Assembly (NCBI GenBank): GCA_905182985.1
Contig: CAJJDN010000027.1
Span: forward strand, 573,277 to 637,276
Length of the DNA stretch: 64,000 nucleotides
DNA from: Paramecium sonneborni
Taxonomy: Eukaryota > Ciliophora > Oligohymenophorea > Peniculida > Parameciidae
Direction of reading: 5' to 3'
Both the position numbers and the translations under genes were made by a program. A model generated the notes under the pieces. That model was not told where the DNA came from and did no database searches. It saw only the letters and a program-made list of their open reading frames with translations. Positions 38,001 through 50,535 of the stretch are shown one piece after another. Within the stretch, counting starts at the first letter, position 1, and the number at the start of each line of letters is the position of its first letter.

Positions 38001-39067
38001 TTAATATTCTTAGGATTACAATGATTCTTATTAACATTACTTGGAACTCAGAAAACAAAAAGAGGAAGAACTTGCAACCTTTGATGATATTTACAGAATT
38101 TATACCACCTAGGTTGTTTGAATTTTACACCATAAATCATAAAATTATTCAATCTTATAATTATACATATTAATCTTATGTTTACCATTGACAATAATTT
38201 AATCGTAATTCTTATTTATTTATATTTGGTTTATATTTAATTTAACAATATATGTTTATTAGAATAATTTATATCATATAAATATCTTGACTTCCTTAGT
38301 TACAATTTTATCATCTATTAAATCTTGTTCCATTCTAATTAATATATTTGCATTCTAATTAATATAATTGGGTTATAATTTATATTCAATTTTAATTGAA
38401 AGTGATATTAGAATTATAAAAAGCTTTGTTAATATTGATTTACAATAATTATTTTATAATGTCAATAACTGTTTCGACCTGTCAATAGATATGTTAATCA
38501 CCATTAAACCTTAGTCCTTCAAAAAATCTATGGACTTTCTCCAAATCCGATAGATTTGGCAAATTGGCAAATCCAACATTGTATATGATGATATTGATCA
38601 AAATTTTAGTTGCTAATAAGCATTTTACAATCTACCATCATAGATTGAAAAAAGATCAGCAGGTATTGGTAAAGGCAATAAGTACATTATAATTGATAAA
38701 TTGCAGAATTGATTTTACCAAAGTTGTTGTTCCAAGTCCATCTCCTCAATAATATAATTTAGGTAGTGATGTCTAATTGAATTTAAAAAAAAACAAAGGA
38801 TATAAATTTGGTGTGAGTAGAGATAAAATGGCTAGCACAGGTATTCTAGGAACCTTAAATCTCAAAACTCCAGGTTTTAACTCATTTACTTTATTATATA
38901 GCACCTGGAACTTATGATTTAGGAACGACTTTAAGTGATATCAGATACACAATGAGACCTAAACCTTAAAAAAGCTCATTAATATCTAATGCCAAAGTTC
39001 CAGGACCAGGATAATATGAATCATTACCAGCTATTAATGAGAAGGGAAGATATCCAATATCAAAGTA
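38001..39067 (+). repeat. duplicated block, copy 2 (right of N run)
   Basis: Second copy of the block at 36664-37730. It begins with the last 121 nt of the trichocyst-like gene (to the TGA at 38119-38121) and runs on into the complete SHIPPO gene. Confidence 0.93.
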
Positions 39068-39445
39068 CAGTAACTCATGTGCTACACTTTTTAATCCAAA
39101 ATCTTCAAAGAGATTCACTACTGATTATTGTATAAACCAATCCCTCTATTATTATTTTAGCCACTAAAGTACCTGGTCCAGGACAATATGGATTAGATAA
39201 GACAGGAATTCAATAAGTATTAAAACTTTTACTAATAATTAGGATGGTAGATATTTTGTATCCAAATTCCATGACTCGAATGTTAGAAGTTTTCCAAAAG
39301 AAGCAAGAAGAACAGGTTCTAATGAAAAATGTATAAGCATAGTGAAAAATTAGATAAAACACCTGCTCCTGGAAATTATAGATTACCATCTGAATTCGGT
39401 TATTATGAAGCTAGCAAAAGTGTTGGACACACTGAACCAAAATGA
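38459..39445 (+). CDS. SHIPPO/ODF3-type axonemal protein (STPGR repeats)
   Basis: Six small introns (23-31 nt) give about 275 residues. Repeated Pro-Gly-Pro turns define the family: VPSPSPQQYNL, TPAPGTYDLG, KVPGPGQYESLP, KVPGPGQYGLD and KTPAPGNYRLP, each about 40 residues apart. SHIPPO-repeat proteins (ODF3/CIMAP) are microtubule inner proteins or outer-dense-fibre parts of motile cilia. The short FGKLANPT and FGVSRDKM segments match the aromatic-Gly patches between repeats. Complete copy; the truncated one lies left of the gap. Confidence 0.85.
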
Positions 39446-39638
39446 ACAGCAAATATTATCACAATTAACATAAATATATATTCTTTATATCCTTTTTAAT
39501 ATATTTCATACTATACTATTTTTTCAATAGTTTACAAATAAAATCAGTTTCAATCGTTTCTTAAGCTGAATATCCTATTCTAATAGAAATCAAATATAAA
39601 ACAATACAAAAACATTAAAATAATTATTTAATTTATTT

Positions 39639-40173
39639 ATGGATCAAAAACCACAAGAAGAAGTTGATGAAGAATAATAATTAGAGAATGAAATCAAAAA
39701 TATTTCTGCTCTTTCTATTTAATTAGTTTGGAAGAAATATAAAACTTTGAGAGCTATTCATTAAACTGTAAAATCTAAAAGAGAGCCTGTAGTTGTTTAC
39801 TATTCCTCGATTGCCACAAATTAAAAAATAAGATCAGATCAAATGCAACTCTTTCATATGTTAAAAGTGAAGAATATCAAATTCTTTAAATTTGATCTTG
39901 TTGATAATAAAATGGCATAAGGATGGGTTAAAGAAATCTTAAATCGCTATCAATTACCTTTTGTTACTATCAATAATGTATTTGTTGGAGGATATGAAGA
40001 ATTTTAAATCTTATATGAATTGGATCTCTTAATTCGCATTATCAAAAAAGGTAGCATTTTCAAAATTATATTATATAGATTATGAAAAAGAATGCATTCT
40101 TTGTGATGAACCTAAGGTTGGAGATGAGTGTCCAAATTGCAATAAGCCTTATGATTTCTTTAAGAAAGACTGA
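39639..40173 (+). CDS. glutaredoxin-like protein with IQ motif and C-terminal zinc knuckle
   Basis: One 28-nt intron near 40052-40079 gives about 168 residues. An IQ-like helix (SIQLVWKKYKTLRAI) precedes a thioredoxin-fold segment: EPVVVYYSSIA, MLKVKNIKFFKFDLVD, QLPFVTINNVFVGGYEEF. This is the glutaredoxin/SH3BGR pattern (TVP-like cis-Pro as LPF, then GGYEE), but the CPYC active site is absent, as in SH3BGR proteins. The C terminus has two CxxC pairs (CILCDEPK, CPNCNKPYD) likely to bind zinc, as in GRXCR-type proteins. Probably a non-catalytic adaptor, maybe calmodulin-binding. Confidence 0.75.
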
Positions 40174-40190
40174 ATTATATAATAAAAATA

Positions 40191-41855
40191 ATGAATTTCA
40201 GTCTCCCTGATGCTCTCAATTTAATAAAGGAGGGCCGAGCAAATGAAGCTGTCGATCAGTTAAATAAATTTATTGAATGTTTACAACCTCTTAGTCCATA
40301 AACACAAATACTAGGTCAATAGCTTGGAATTGATTTGGAATTTTTCAGGATCGTTAAATTCTCTGACTTTTATGATCCTGACCCATAAATATAAGCTTTA
40401 CGCTTTAAATATTATGCTTATAAAATTGCAAGTATCTATTTAATTCAAAAATAGAGTGGGGTTATTAAATTATCTAATAAAAGAGAAAAGTAAAAAGAAG
40501 ACATGATTTAATTGAAAAATCAGAGTAATATGGAATTTAAAATGAGATTGGACGTACTTTCGGAATAGATGCTGAATAAAAACAATTTGCAGAATCAAGA
40601 ATTTAAATAATGTCAGACAAATTGTCTAAGAAGAAATTAATTTATCAGAAATAATTATTATTTCAACTAGATATTGAAAAGAAAAGAACAGATTATAAAT
40701 TATAATAAGAAGATAAAATTGAAAAAGTTAGAAAAGCATTAAAAACTGATTATGATAATAAAATCTTGCCTGTCAAGGAACATTTAGAAAAAGTAAACGA
40801 AAAATTAAAAAATAATCATAAAATGAAAAAGAAATAAGAAGATGATTTGATTAATAAAAGAAGTGAATTACTCAAAAATGCATCTTTAATGTAAATAAAT
40901 AATTTTTATTTTAGTGATGATAAAATAAATAAATTAGAAGAAATGAGAAAAAATTAAATTGAACATATGAAAAATGAAAGATAAATGAAAAAATAAAGAT
41001 AACATTCATTTCAAGAAAAATAAAATTAAAAATATGAAGAATATCTAGAAAAAATGAAATAAAAATTAGAACAAAAACGTATTATTATGATTTATTTAAT
41101 AATAGGTGTTGTTGATGCTCATTTTGAATCCCATAAAGATTTCGGAAAAAGAATTGTTTAAGATAATTTTGAAAAAAATTTAGAAAATGTTCTCAATAAA
41201 TACTAAAAATCATAACCAATTATTAATAATTTGTTATCAAAATAAATTGATTCGATTCAAACTAAAAAATCAATAGAAAATGAAAAATTTTAAAAGGTTA
41301 AATAGAATTTACAATAAGATCATTTTCATAAAGTTGAATAAAGAAATGTAGAGGAAGTTATATAAAGAAAAGAAAAAAGATTATAAGAGGAAACTCTATT
41401 AAGAAAAGAGACTTATTAATAGAGAGTTCTTAATTTTCTTTAGAATCGCTAATAATTACAAAGATTACAATCTTAATAAATTGATAGATACAATGCATTT
41501 TTTTCTAGGTAAACAACAAGATTGAAAAATATGAGAACATCTAATGAATAGATGAAATCTACTGTTGGGTTTATTTATTATTTATATTCATAGTTTTGCT
41601 TTAATGTAGGCCAATAAAATAGAAGAATAGACAGCATAAAAAATGTCTAGAGCAATTCAATTGATTAATGATCCTGATTTATAAATGTAATTTAAACCAA
41701 ATGAAAAGTTAACAACTCAATAAAAAATAGCTAAGAAAAAATAGGAAGAAATGCAATTGTTATTAAAATCATTTGTAACTAGTGAAATTGATTTGTTGCG
41801 ATTTTCAAAATCAGTTACAGAAGTAAAAAACGATGAAAATTAATAATAAAAATGA
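40191..41855 (+). CDS. coiled-coil protein, unknown function
   Basis: Starts 17 nt after the previous stop. The N-terminal 90 residues (MNFSLPDALNLIKEGRANEA and following) look globular. A 23-nt intron (GTTATT...AAAAG) and a 25-nt intron near 41570 restore one frame to TGA 41853-41855, about 538 residues. The rest is Lys/Glu/Gln-rich coiled coil, with a short non-coiled insert around RIIMIYLIIGVVDAHFESH. No domain is recognised. The layout resembles many ciliate basal-body or cortical proteins, but that is only a resemblance. The stop is 14 nt from the convergent neighbour. Confidence 0.6.
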
Positions 41856-41869
41856 TAATATGTTTATTT

Positions 41870-42408
41870 TCATTGTTCTATGATGATATATTCAGCTTTT
41901 TTAATTTTTTATTTTAAGCAAAATAAACAGCCTGCTATCAACAGGAAAAATGTCAGAATGGGTATAATTATTATTGCTGTCAATTCAGGATTTTAGATTG
42001 AAAACCACTAATTTAAATATTATTTTACTATTTTCTATTAGGACAACAGCAATGCTCAGAATTATCAAATGTTACATTAAGTGTGCATTAATAAGATGAA
42101 ATATTAGTTGGTTATGAATTTGCATCAATAGTTGAATTTCCAACATCTCTTTCTTGATTAAAAAACTCTTCATCGTCCACAATATCATTACAAGTTAAAT
42201 TGACTAAAAAGTAATATTCATCTTTATTAGCTTTTGAGTTTAATGTTGGATTTTGGATTTTAATTTTTCTGCATGAATCTTTAATAGTGATTTTTTTTCC
42301 TTCTAAATTAGAAAATCCATTTGATTCTAATTTATATTAATAACCTAGTGTATCCAAAATTTAAGTGTTCACTAAGATAATAAGTAAATTAACAATTATC
42401 ATCATCAT
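41870..42408 (-). CDS. small type I membrane protein
   Basis: Starts MMMIIVNLLIILVNTQ (signal peptide, three ATGs in a row). A 29-nt intron (GTTTTC...ACAG) is followed by a transmembrane helix (IIIIPILTFFLLIAGCLFC) and a 15-residue cytosolic tail ending at TGA 41870-41872; about 169 residues. The ectodomain has paired Cys (DSCRKI, LTCND, YQCTL, EHCCC) and NxS/T sites. No family recognised. Confidence 0.6.
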
Positions 42409-42473
42409 TTTAATAAAATAAAATAATTATAGAAAAAATTTATATAATTTTTTTTATTAGCTTTTATATAATT

Positions 42474-44566
42474 TCATTATTGTTATTATTGTAAAAATGA
42501 ATTATACAATTTATTCTATTTCTCCCATAACTCTTAAACAACCTTTTTTTATTTTTTAGATAATTCATTTCCATCTTTATCTTTAATTGGGAGACCAGTT
42601 TCATCAAATTCTGAATATTTATCAATTTACTAAGAAAAAAATTCTTTAGGACTTAATTTTGCTTTTTCTAGCTTTTCTATTTCTTCTTTTTTTTTTAATA
42701 ATTCTTTTTATTAAAGAAGATTTAATTATTATTCTTTTTCCAATTTTAGATCTAAAATATCATATTATTTCCAAACAGAAGGCTTAATTAATATAGATAT
42801 AAATACTTAATCTTTATCTTTATCTTCAATTTTGATTCCTAAATCAAATAATGATTAATCTCTTAGTTTATCACATATCTAAAATACTTATTACTTATTT
42901 TTATTTTAAGAAGCCAATAATACTTCAGATTAAAATTGATTGATTGCATCTACAATAAGGTTTGAAATATTCTTTTCATATTAAAATTGCTTTAAAGTAA
43001 CAAGATTTAGTATAGTTTCAAAATCATTATTTTTTGCTGCTACTTTCACTTTATCTCTAAGATTACAGACTTCTCCCATTAATTGATGTATATCACTTTA
43101 ATTTGAAAAAGGAGTTAAGTAATTAATACCTAATAACTAAATTTATAATAAAAATAGATACTCCAAAAATAAAATTAACATAATTAACAGCACTATTTAG
43201 AAGTGGAGCTCTGATATTTTTGTTTGAAATTTAAATATTTATTTAATTTATTAATTTATCAGTAGCATCAACAACAGTTGGAAAATCAAAATTATTAATT
43301 AAAGCCTAATGTATAATTTATTTAGTTGATCTTAACAAAGTACTAAGCTAAAAGTCAAATTGAGTCCATTTTTAAGGATCAGTTACTTTTGATTCTCTTA
43401 AATAAATTTTAGTATTTTAGAAGAATTCTTAATATGATTTATCTTTAGCAATAGCTTATTCCATTTATTCTTCTGAATAATTCTAAGGAGCATCATATTG
43501 ATGAATAGCAAAGTTTAAACGAACTTATCTTGGAGTATATCTTTTAAGAACTTCTTCAATAGTCATAAAGTTTTTAAGAGATTTAGACATTTTTCTGTCA
43601 GCAATGTTTAAATGTCCAAGATGAATGAAATAATTGATCCATTATTCACAATTAAAACAAGCTTCAGCTTATGCTAAAGAATTATCATGATGTGGAAATA
43701 ATAAATCAATACCACCTGCATGTAAATCAATAGGATTTCCTAATATAGCACTAGCCATAACTGAACATTCTATATGCCAACCAGGTCTTCCTTATCCCCA
43801 AGGACTTAACCATTTTGGTTCTTCAGGTTTACTTGCTTTCCACAATGCAAAATCATATGGGCTTTTCTTCTCTGATTGTTTATTTATTTATGATTCTCCC
43901 TCTCCTTCTTAAAGCAATTCTGCATTAACTTCTGGTCTCATCTTTGGATAAGTGTGCTTAAATATTAAATAATACAAATTTATACTCCATCAGATATATA
44001 TTTTTGAACATCAAAATAAACACTACCATTACTTTCATAAGCATAACCATTTGAAATTATTTTTTATATGAAGGTAACTATCTCTGGTACATAATCACTA
44101 ACTCTTGTTATTACATCAGGTAATTCTATATTCAGAGCTTACATTGCATCAAAAAAGTCTTTCTCCCATACTTTTGTAAATTCAAGAAAATCTTATTTGG
44201 CTGCATTTGCCCCTACTATAATCTTGTCATCTATATCTGTAATGTTCATAACACTTAATAAATCATAGTTAAAATAATCTCTCAAAGTTCTTCTTATTAC
44301 ATCTATTCCTAAATAGGTTCTTGCAATATTTCAATTAATATATACCTTGCATGACCTAAATGAGAATTACTATACACTGTTGGGCCACAATAATAGAAAC
44401 TTTACTTATATTCAATTTATTACTTCACTTATCTACCATTTATAGGTATAAATGGAACTAATTCTGAACCTTTCAAAGAATTAGCTAATTTTAACCCTGT
44501 TACATAAGAATCTTCTTTTTATGTTGGCACTTTGTAATGAGCAAATGGAACTTTTATTTGTTGCAT
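42474..44566 (-). CDS. cysteinyl-tRNA synthetase
   Basis: Start 44564-44566 ([12 protein letters not shown]); introns of about 26 nt; stop 42474-42476. Class I landmarks: [15 protein letters not shown] (first zinc Cys and HIGH-like motif), [36 protein letters not shown], the conserved [19 protein letters not shown], and KMSKSLKNF. The C-terminal 150 residues are a charged, Lys/Gln-rich extension beyond the catalytic core, as in eukaryotic CARS. It charges tRNA-Cys in the cytosol. A Cys-rich zinc site is conserved (CGP, ECS, HH). Exon details in the middle were not all resolved. Confidence 0.95.
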
Positions 44567-44986
44567 TAAAATATTAATTGTTCTTGTTCCCAATTTTATC
44601 ATTTATGAAGTTAAAATTACCTAAGTCTTAATAGAATTCAGAAGGTGACATATGTTCAAATAAATACATCATTTTAATAATGTGTAATCTAATTTATTTT
44701 GTCATAATTAATTATTAATACGAATTAAAACAACTGTTTAATTAATTAACCTTTTCTAATAAATTTAAAATAATTAAATTTTATTATTTATTATAAAAAA
44801 TTAAATTATAATTATAATTAAATTTCATTCGATGAATGAATATGGAAATTTTAATAATAAATTCAAATTTAGATTCATTACAAATTTTATTTAGTTTTAA
44901 AAGAAGATTTTTCTAGATCTTTATAAATAACATAAGTATTTATATTAAAATCATTTAGTATAATTTTTATGATTAATATATAATAA
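44567..44986. other. AT-rich spacer
   Basis: 420 nt between two minus-strand genes, nearly all A and T. No gene or motif seen. Confidence 0.5.
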
Positions 44987-46474
44987 TCATGATGAAAAAT
45001 ATAAATCATGAATTTCTTAAATTTGCTCTTAAATCTATTCTATGCTAGCCACCTTAAAAAATTTGACTTCCAAATCAATAGGTTTAAAAATGTCACTACC
45101 AACAACCCTCTTAACAGTTTTAAAGTGAAGTTCCTTATTAATTATTACTTAATTCAAAATCAAGGCCAAGAGTACTCTCAATTAATTTTAAACTAGTTCC
45201 AATTTCTTTTTTGGATTTTTACTGATTTCTGCATTTTTTTCAAAATAACGATAAACATCTATAACATACTTTCGAAAAGTTAATTTTATATCATTAAAAT
45301 CAGACTCAAAAAATTCTAAATTAAAGTGTTCATCAGTTTATTTTTTCTTTTTTTAGTTTTTAATAGTTTCTATTGTTAAAAATTATTTCTCCATCATTAA
45401 ATTATCTTTTAAAACTTTTTTTAAAGTGTTATACGATGTTGATTTTTCTATAAAAGATTTATGATCATTCTTAAATTTATTTAACAAAAATTATTAAAAA
45501 TAACTTTTAACAATACAGATTGTCTTATCAACAATAAATTAAAGCTAATCTATATATACCAAACCCTCTTATTATGAATATTTATCCTAAATAATCTATT
45601 TTAAATTAGTCAACAAATAAATTCTATAAATTTCATTATGAAGTATTTCCCAAATACATTAATCTTCATTTTTATTTTTATTAAAAAATATAAGATTATT
45701 AATAAAGTTCTATTAATCCTTCTCTTCTTGGGATATTTAATTTGGAATTATATCTATTAAATAGCTTGTTTCCTTTTCTCTCTTATTGATAATTTAATCA
45801 ATCTACTCACATATTTTTGGATAATCAATCAAATAAAATTGATAAGTTTCTTCAGATAGTTATTGTTTAAAAAACTTGGCAACATTTTAAAGTTCTATCC
45901 TTTAACTTTCCAAATCCAACATTTTTCTAGTTATCTCCTTTAGTGCTTCTGATACTGGAGAACATATCAAAACTTCTTAATAATTTTCTTTAACTATTTT
46001 TTAACATGTAATCAGAGAATAAGCTATTTATCCTAATAATAGAGTGTCTAATCTATGATCATAATTCTTTTATACTTACCAAATTTCTGGATAAAAACCA
46101 AAATGCATCATTGTTATATTGGATCCATCCCAAAATACATTCTCTATACTAAAGCATCTACCCAAAATTTTATTTTTGTATAACGTTACTAAAGCTTCAA
46201 GAATTTAAATTAAAATATTTTTTATGATCTTTTCTGATATAAGATAGTTTTCTTCAACAAATTTCTCTAAACTACGACCTTTGGGCAATCTCAAAAAATA
46301 AGTTTAATCATTTAGAGATCTGATTACCTATCTTAAATATTCCCCCTTTATTTAGAAGTCTTTAACTAGATATTCATTGTTCATTCCTGCACTAAACTAT
46401 ATTAGTTCTTCATTATTATATTTAATCTTATCAATACGATATCCATCGCAATTTAATTTTATTGACTCTAACAT
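44987..46474 (-). CDS. divergent pseudokinase
   Basis: A 495-residue intronless frame from ATG (46472-46474) to TGA 44987-44989. Residues about 60-210 follow a kinase C-lobe outline: a hinge-like YFLRLPKGRSLEKFV, the helix E segment IIKNILIQILEALVTLYKN, then ILGRCFSIENVFW where HRDLKxxN belongs, MMHFGF for DFG, and a DTLLLGQIAYSLI helix F. All catalytic residues (VAIK Lys, HRD Asp, DFG Asp) are replaced. The C-terminal 280 residues are alpha-helical and Lys/Gln-rich. Probably a scaffold or a regulator. Kinase kinship is inferred from the order of hydrophobic landmarks only. Confidence 0.65.
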
Positions 46475-47445
46475 TTTAAATTATTGTATTTATTAATTTA
46501 TTTTATAATCATTTATTTTAATCTCAAAAAAATCAAAATTTTGTTTAATTATTCTATTTGGGTTGTTTCTTTAATTTTAATGGTAATGAATTATGGATTA
46601 TTATTCTTATAGATTAACTTTTGTATTATAAATACTGATAAAATTAACCCTCCCTTATTGAGAATTTAATTATGAAAAAAGAAATATAACATCATAATAT
46701 ATTTAGGGTTTTTATAAATTGATTAAAAATTATATTTCAAAAAGGTTATGAAAGAAAATAATTTTATTAACTTGTTAGATCAACTAAAATGAATTAATAT
46801 TGCTCTTATTGAAAATTTGAATAAAAAAAGTTGTAGATTACTAGATATTCAAAATTTTAATAGAGCTATCTTATATAAATAAATTATTTTTGGGTTCAAT
46901 TCTTTAAACCTCATTTCTTAATTAAATCACAAATAATTATGTATTTTTCTAAAATTAAATGAATTGCTACATCATAATCAGTATTTATTGATTAATGTGT
47001 CTATTTTTTTTCTAATTGGGTAATTCCAAAAAATTTTTAAACTAAATATAATTTTCATTTATAAATAAAAAAAAGTTGCATGCTACAATAAAATAATAGA
47101 AATGATTGAAATAATAGATATGGAGAAAATAATCAAAAACAAATTCATACTTATGTTGAATTTAGGCTTTATTTTGGATTAAAAAAGTCATCGATTAATC
47201 AATTTTTTCTTTCAGTCATTTAAGCAACAGATGTGCATTATTAGAAATAATAGTTGCTTAATTGGGAATATAAATATATAAATATTTTATAGACCAAAAT
47301 TTTGAAATTTTTAGAAATCGGCTAAGAAATATGAATTTTCTAATTCTCTTGCTTTATTATCTTAATTCTAATTAATTTAGAATTAATATAAAAAATTCGT
47401 TTTTTAAGGTTTTGCAAAAACTGAAATTTTGAATATTAATATTTT
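46475..47445. other. long AT-rich spacer
   Basis: 971 nt upstream of the first crystallin-like gene and of the divergent pseudokinase. Only short frames are found. It likely contains two promoters. Confidence 0.5.
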
Positions 47446-49533
47446 ATGAAAAATAGTACAGTCATACTTTTGTTTTTAATCCTTAGTGCTGTTTCGGTAT
47501 TTGGAGAACCAGTTGTAGTTTCTTAATCATTTACAGGAAATGCTTTTTCGGATGCAGATGGTAAGATTTATGAAATAATTTGATAGGTTGGGTTGTTGCT
47601 GGCGGACCAGCTCACGTAACAGAATGTAGCGGCACAAAAATGTTTGGTGGCTTTGGTAAATTTGGTGCCAAGGCGGTTGCAAGTAAATTATTTGAGTTGC
47701 CTCCTCACTCTTCTTTAAATTTAAAAGTTTAATTCTGGAAGTATTTTGACTTGTTTATATATATATAGAATTGATTCATGGGATAATGAAGAAGGATACA
47801 TTTTTGTTGATGACTAGCTAGTGTGGTCAAGAAAATTCAGACATAATGAAGGAGATGGTTAAAAATGTGGAAAGGGTGGAGATTGGATGGAAATGACATT
47901 AAATCTAAATTTTGATATCAAACACACTGGACCAACAGCTATTGTAGTATTTACATCAAACTTGAATGAAGCCGCTGATAATGTAATTTATTGATTTATT
48001 ATTAATAGGAATCTTGGGCTATAAGAGACTTTGTTCTATCTGTCGAAAGATGTCCAGAGGGTTGCTCTGCTTGTCAAGTAGATGATAAGCAAGAAAATTG
48101 TTAATTCTGGTAATCATTTTCAAGTAGTTGGGGAGCTTTAGATGCTAATTAATTAGGAGCTGATGGTTGGGAAGTTGCAGGTGGAGAGAAGTCTGCTACT
48201 ACTTGTGGAGGTAATCTATTAAAATTATTATTTTTAAGGTGTTGCTTTATTTGGTGGATTTGATAAGACAGGTCGTAAAGCGGTTGTTAGCAAAGTCTTA
48301 AAAGTCAATCCTCATTACAAATTAAAGATTAAAGTACTTTGGGCTAAGATTGATTCATGGGATAATGAAGCTGCTTAAATTAAAGTTGATGGAAAAATGG
48401 TTTGGGAAAGAAGATTCTAATGGCATTAAGGTTACTTTGGAAAGATTTGTGGTTGTCCAGTTTATGAATGGAAAACTATGTTTGCTAGAACAGAAGTTGA
48501 TATTGATCATACTGGTGATTAAGCAAGAGTTGAATTTACAACTACTCTTGATGAAGCACCAAACAATGAATCATTTGGATTAAGAGATCTATACGTTTTT
48601 TATGCATCCTGCTCAGAAAATTGTGCTGAATGTACAGGACCAAAAGATTCTGATTGCAAAAGTATTTATACTATTAAAATTATAGAATGTGCTAATAATT
48701 GGGCTCTTGTAGAAGGTAAATGTTAAGCTTTACCAAACTTCATTCTTTTAGAATAATCATTTTTAGAAGATAAATTTACAGGAATTAATGGATGGATTCT
48801 TGATAAAAATAAGGGTGGAAGATAAATCAATGAATGCAGTGGAAAATCTATGGTAGGAGGTTTTGATATCATGGGTCGTGATGCTAGTGCTACAAAGACT
48901 TTTGATATACCACCACACAAAAGACTTAGACTCTAAACAACAATTTACAAAATTGACTCTTGGGATGGGGAATTTATGATAATAAAAGTTGATGGAACTG
49001 ATGTATGGAAGACTTCATGGAATCTCTAATTTGGAGGTGCTAATTTCTGTGGTTAAGGAATATGGTTTGATGGTATTGTAGGAGTAGATCAAATATTTAA
49101 TCATTAAGCTCCTAAGGCTCAAGTTGTATTTACATCCACCTTAAATTAAGATGCTTCAGATGGTATTTATTTATTTTTATCATTTAGAATCATGGGGTTT
49201 CAGAGATTTCAAATTATGGTATGAACCAAAAGAAGCTTGTGCAATTTTCTATAGTGAATGTGATTACAAAGGAGCTTCATTTGAATTCTGCTCTAAATCA
49301 CCTAATTTCTAAAAGGATAACATTCCCCCACAAATCAGATCCATTAGGGTTCCACCATAAGGAAGAGTAACTCTATATGAGAACACTGATTATAATGGAA
49401 AGAAAGTTACCTACACCTCAGATCAAGCTTGCATTCAAAATTTTGATGTATATATTTTGAACCAATTATTTAGTTTTCATTGATTCAAATGAGTGGTCAT
49501 GTAGAAGGAGGCTGGGTCGAAGTTGAATATTGA
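47446..49533 (+). CDS. secreted triple-repeat protein with beta/gamma-crystallin-like C terminus (copy 1)
   Basis: Signal peptide MKNSTVILLFLILSAVSVFG, then about 630 residues after removing seven introns of 24-28 nt. Three repeats of about 180 residues each begin with a SF...GWxVxGG...C motif, contain GGFxxxGR, a PPH/NPH turn, KIDSWDNE and a VDGxxVW segment, and end with ESWGFRDF-like sequence; the first two are followed by Cys-rich C-x2-C-x(n)-C linkers (CAECTGPKDSDC). The last 80 residues (YSECDYKGASFEFC, then VTLYENTDYNGKKV) match the two Greek-key signatures of beta/gamma-crystallin. Tetrahymena Grt1/Igr mucocyst cargo carry such a C terminus, so trichocyst cargo is a reasonable guess. 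Tandem paralog at 50536. Confidence 0.8.
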
Positions 49534-50535
49534 TACATATGCAAATACATAGTACAAAATATACAAAATAATCACATCAATTTTTTTAATCATTTCAAAA
49601 AATTATTATATGTATTGTTTGAATCGAAGAAAAAAAATCAAATCAAATTCAAATAAACTTAAAACAAGAAAGGCTTAATTCTTTAAAAATAATTTAGGTA
49701 TATTTTTATCAGGTAATCTTTCAAATCTCATTTTCAGATTTGATCTTTTTATTTATCTATATGTTCATAAATTAAAATTATATTATTCCAAAAAATTTTC
49801 CAAATTCTCATTTCTTTATTTCTTACATCAGTCGCATCCAGAAAATAAAAAATTATCTAAAATTTAAAACTAGATTTTTAGTTAAATTTTAATACCCAAA
49901 AACATAGGATATAACAAAGAAAATTCTGAATAATCTTAAAATCAATTTAGTGTAAGAATAAGAATTGTATATTCTTGTCTCGACTTTTTATGTTGAACCA
50001 GATGTTAGGGAGGAAGACAATAAAATTTTAATTAAAATGATCTAATATATCACTTTAGTCTGAATTTTTGAAATAAATTTATTGAAAATTGACTAAATTT
50101 TTACTTGATTCTTATCTTATTTAGCAATTTCATTTGAAAAGTAATTTAATTTTGTTTTTTTACTTATTAGCAGTTAATAAATATAATAAATAATTTTAAC
50201 ATTATTTTAACCAAAGTCGGCTATTTTATTGATTATCAATAAATTTAATAAACATTTTTGAATTTCCAATAAAATTTAGATTTTTATCATAACTTTAACT
50301 ATTTTATTTGAATCTTTAATATTTGAATTTTTTGCAAGAAAATAATAGGAATAAATTCTATCAATAGGATAATGATATAAATATTAATATATTTTTCGAG
50401 TTAAGATCATTATAAATTTTAATTTAATTAATATAAAAAATTATAAAAATCACTATAGGATGTATATTAAATAAAATATAAAATTTAAAAAGTTCGTTTT
50501 TAATTTATATTGATCCAGGAGATATTATTTTATTT
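49534..50535. other. AT-rich spacer between tandem paralogs
   Basis: 1002 nt, A/T runs throughout, no supported gene. It separates the two tandem copies and should hold the promoter of the second. Confidence 0.5.

Noticed and set aside
45008..45196. Plus-strand 62-codon frame
   Set aside because: It is antisense to the well-supported minus-strand pseudokinase.
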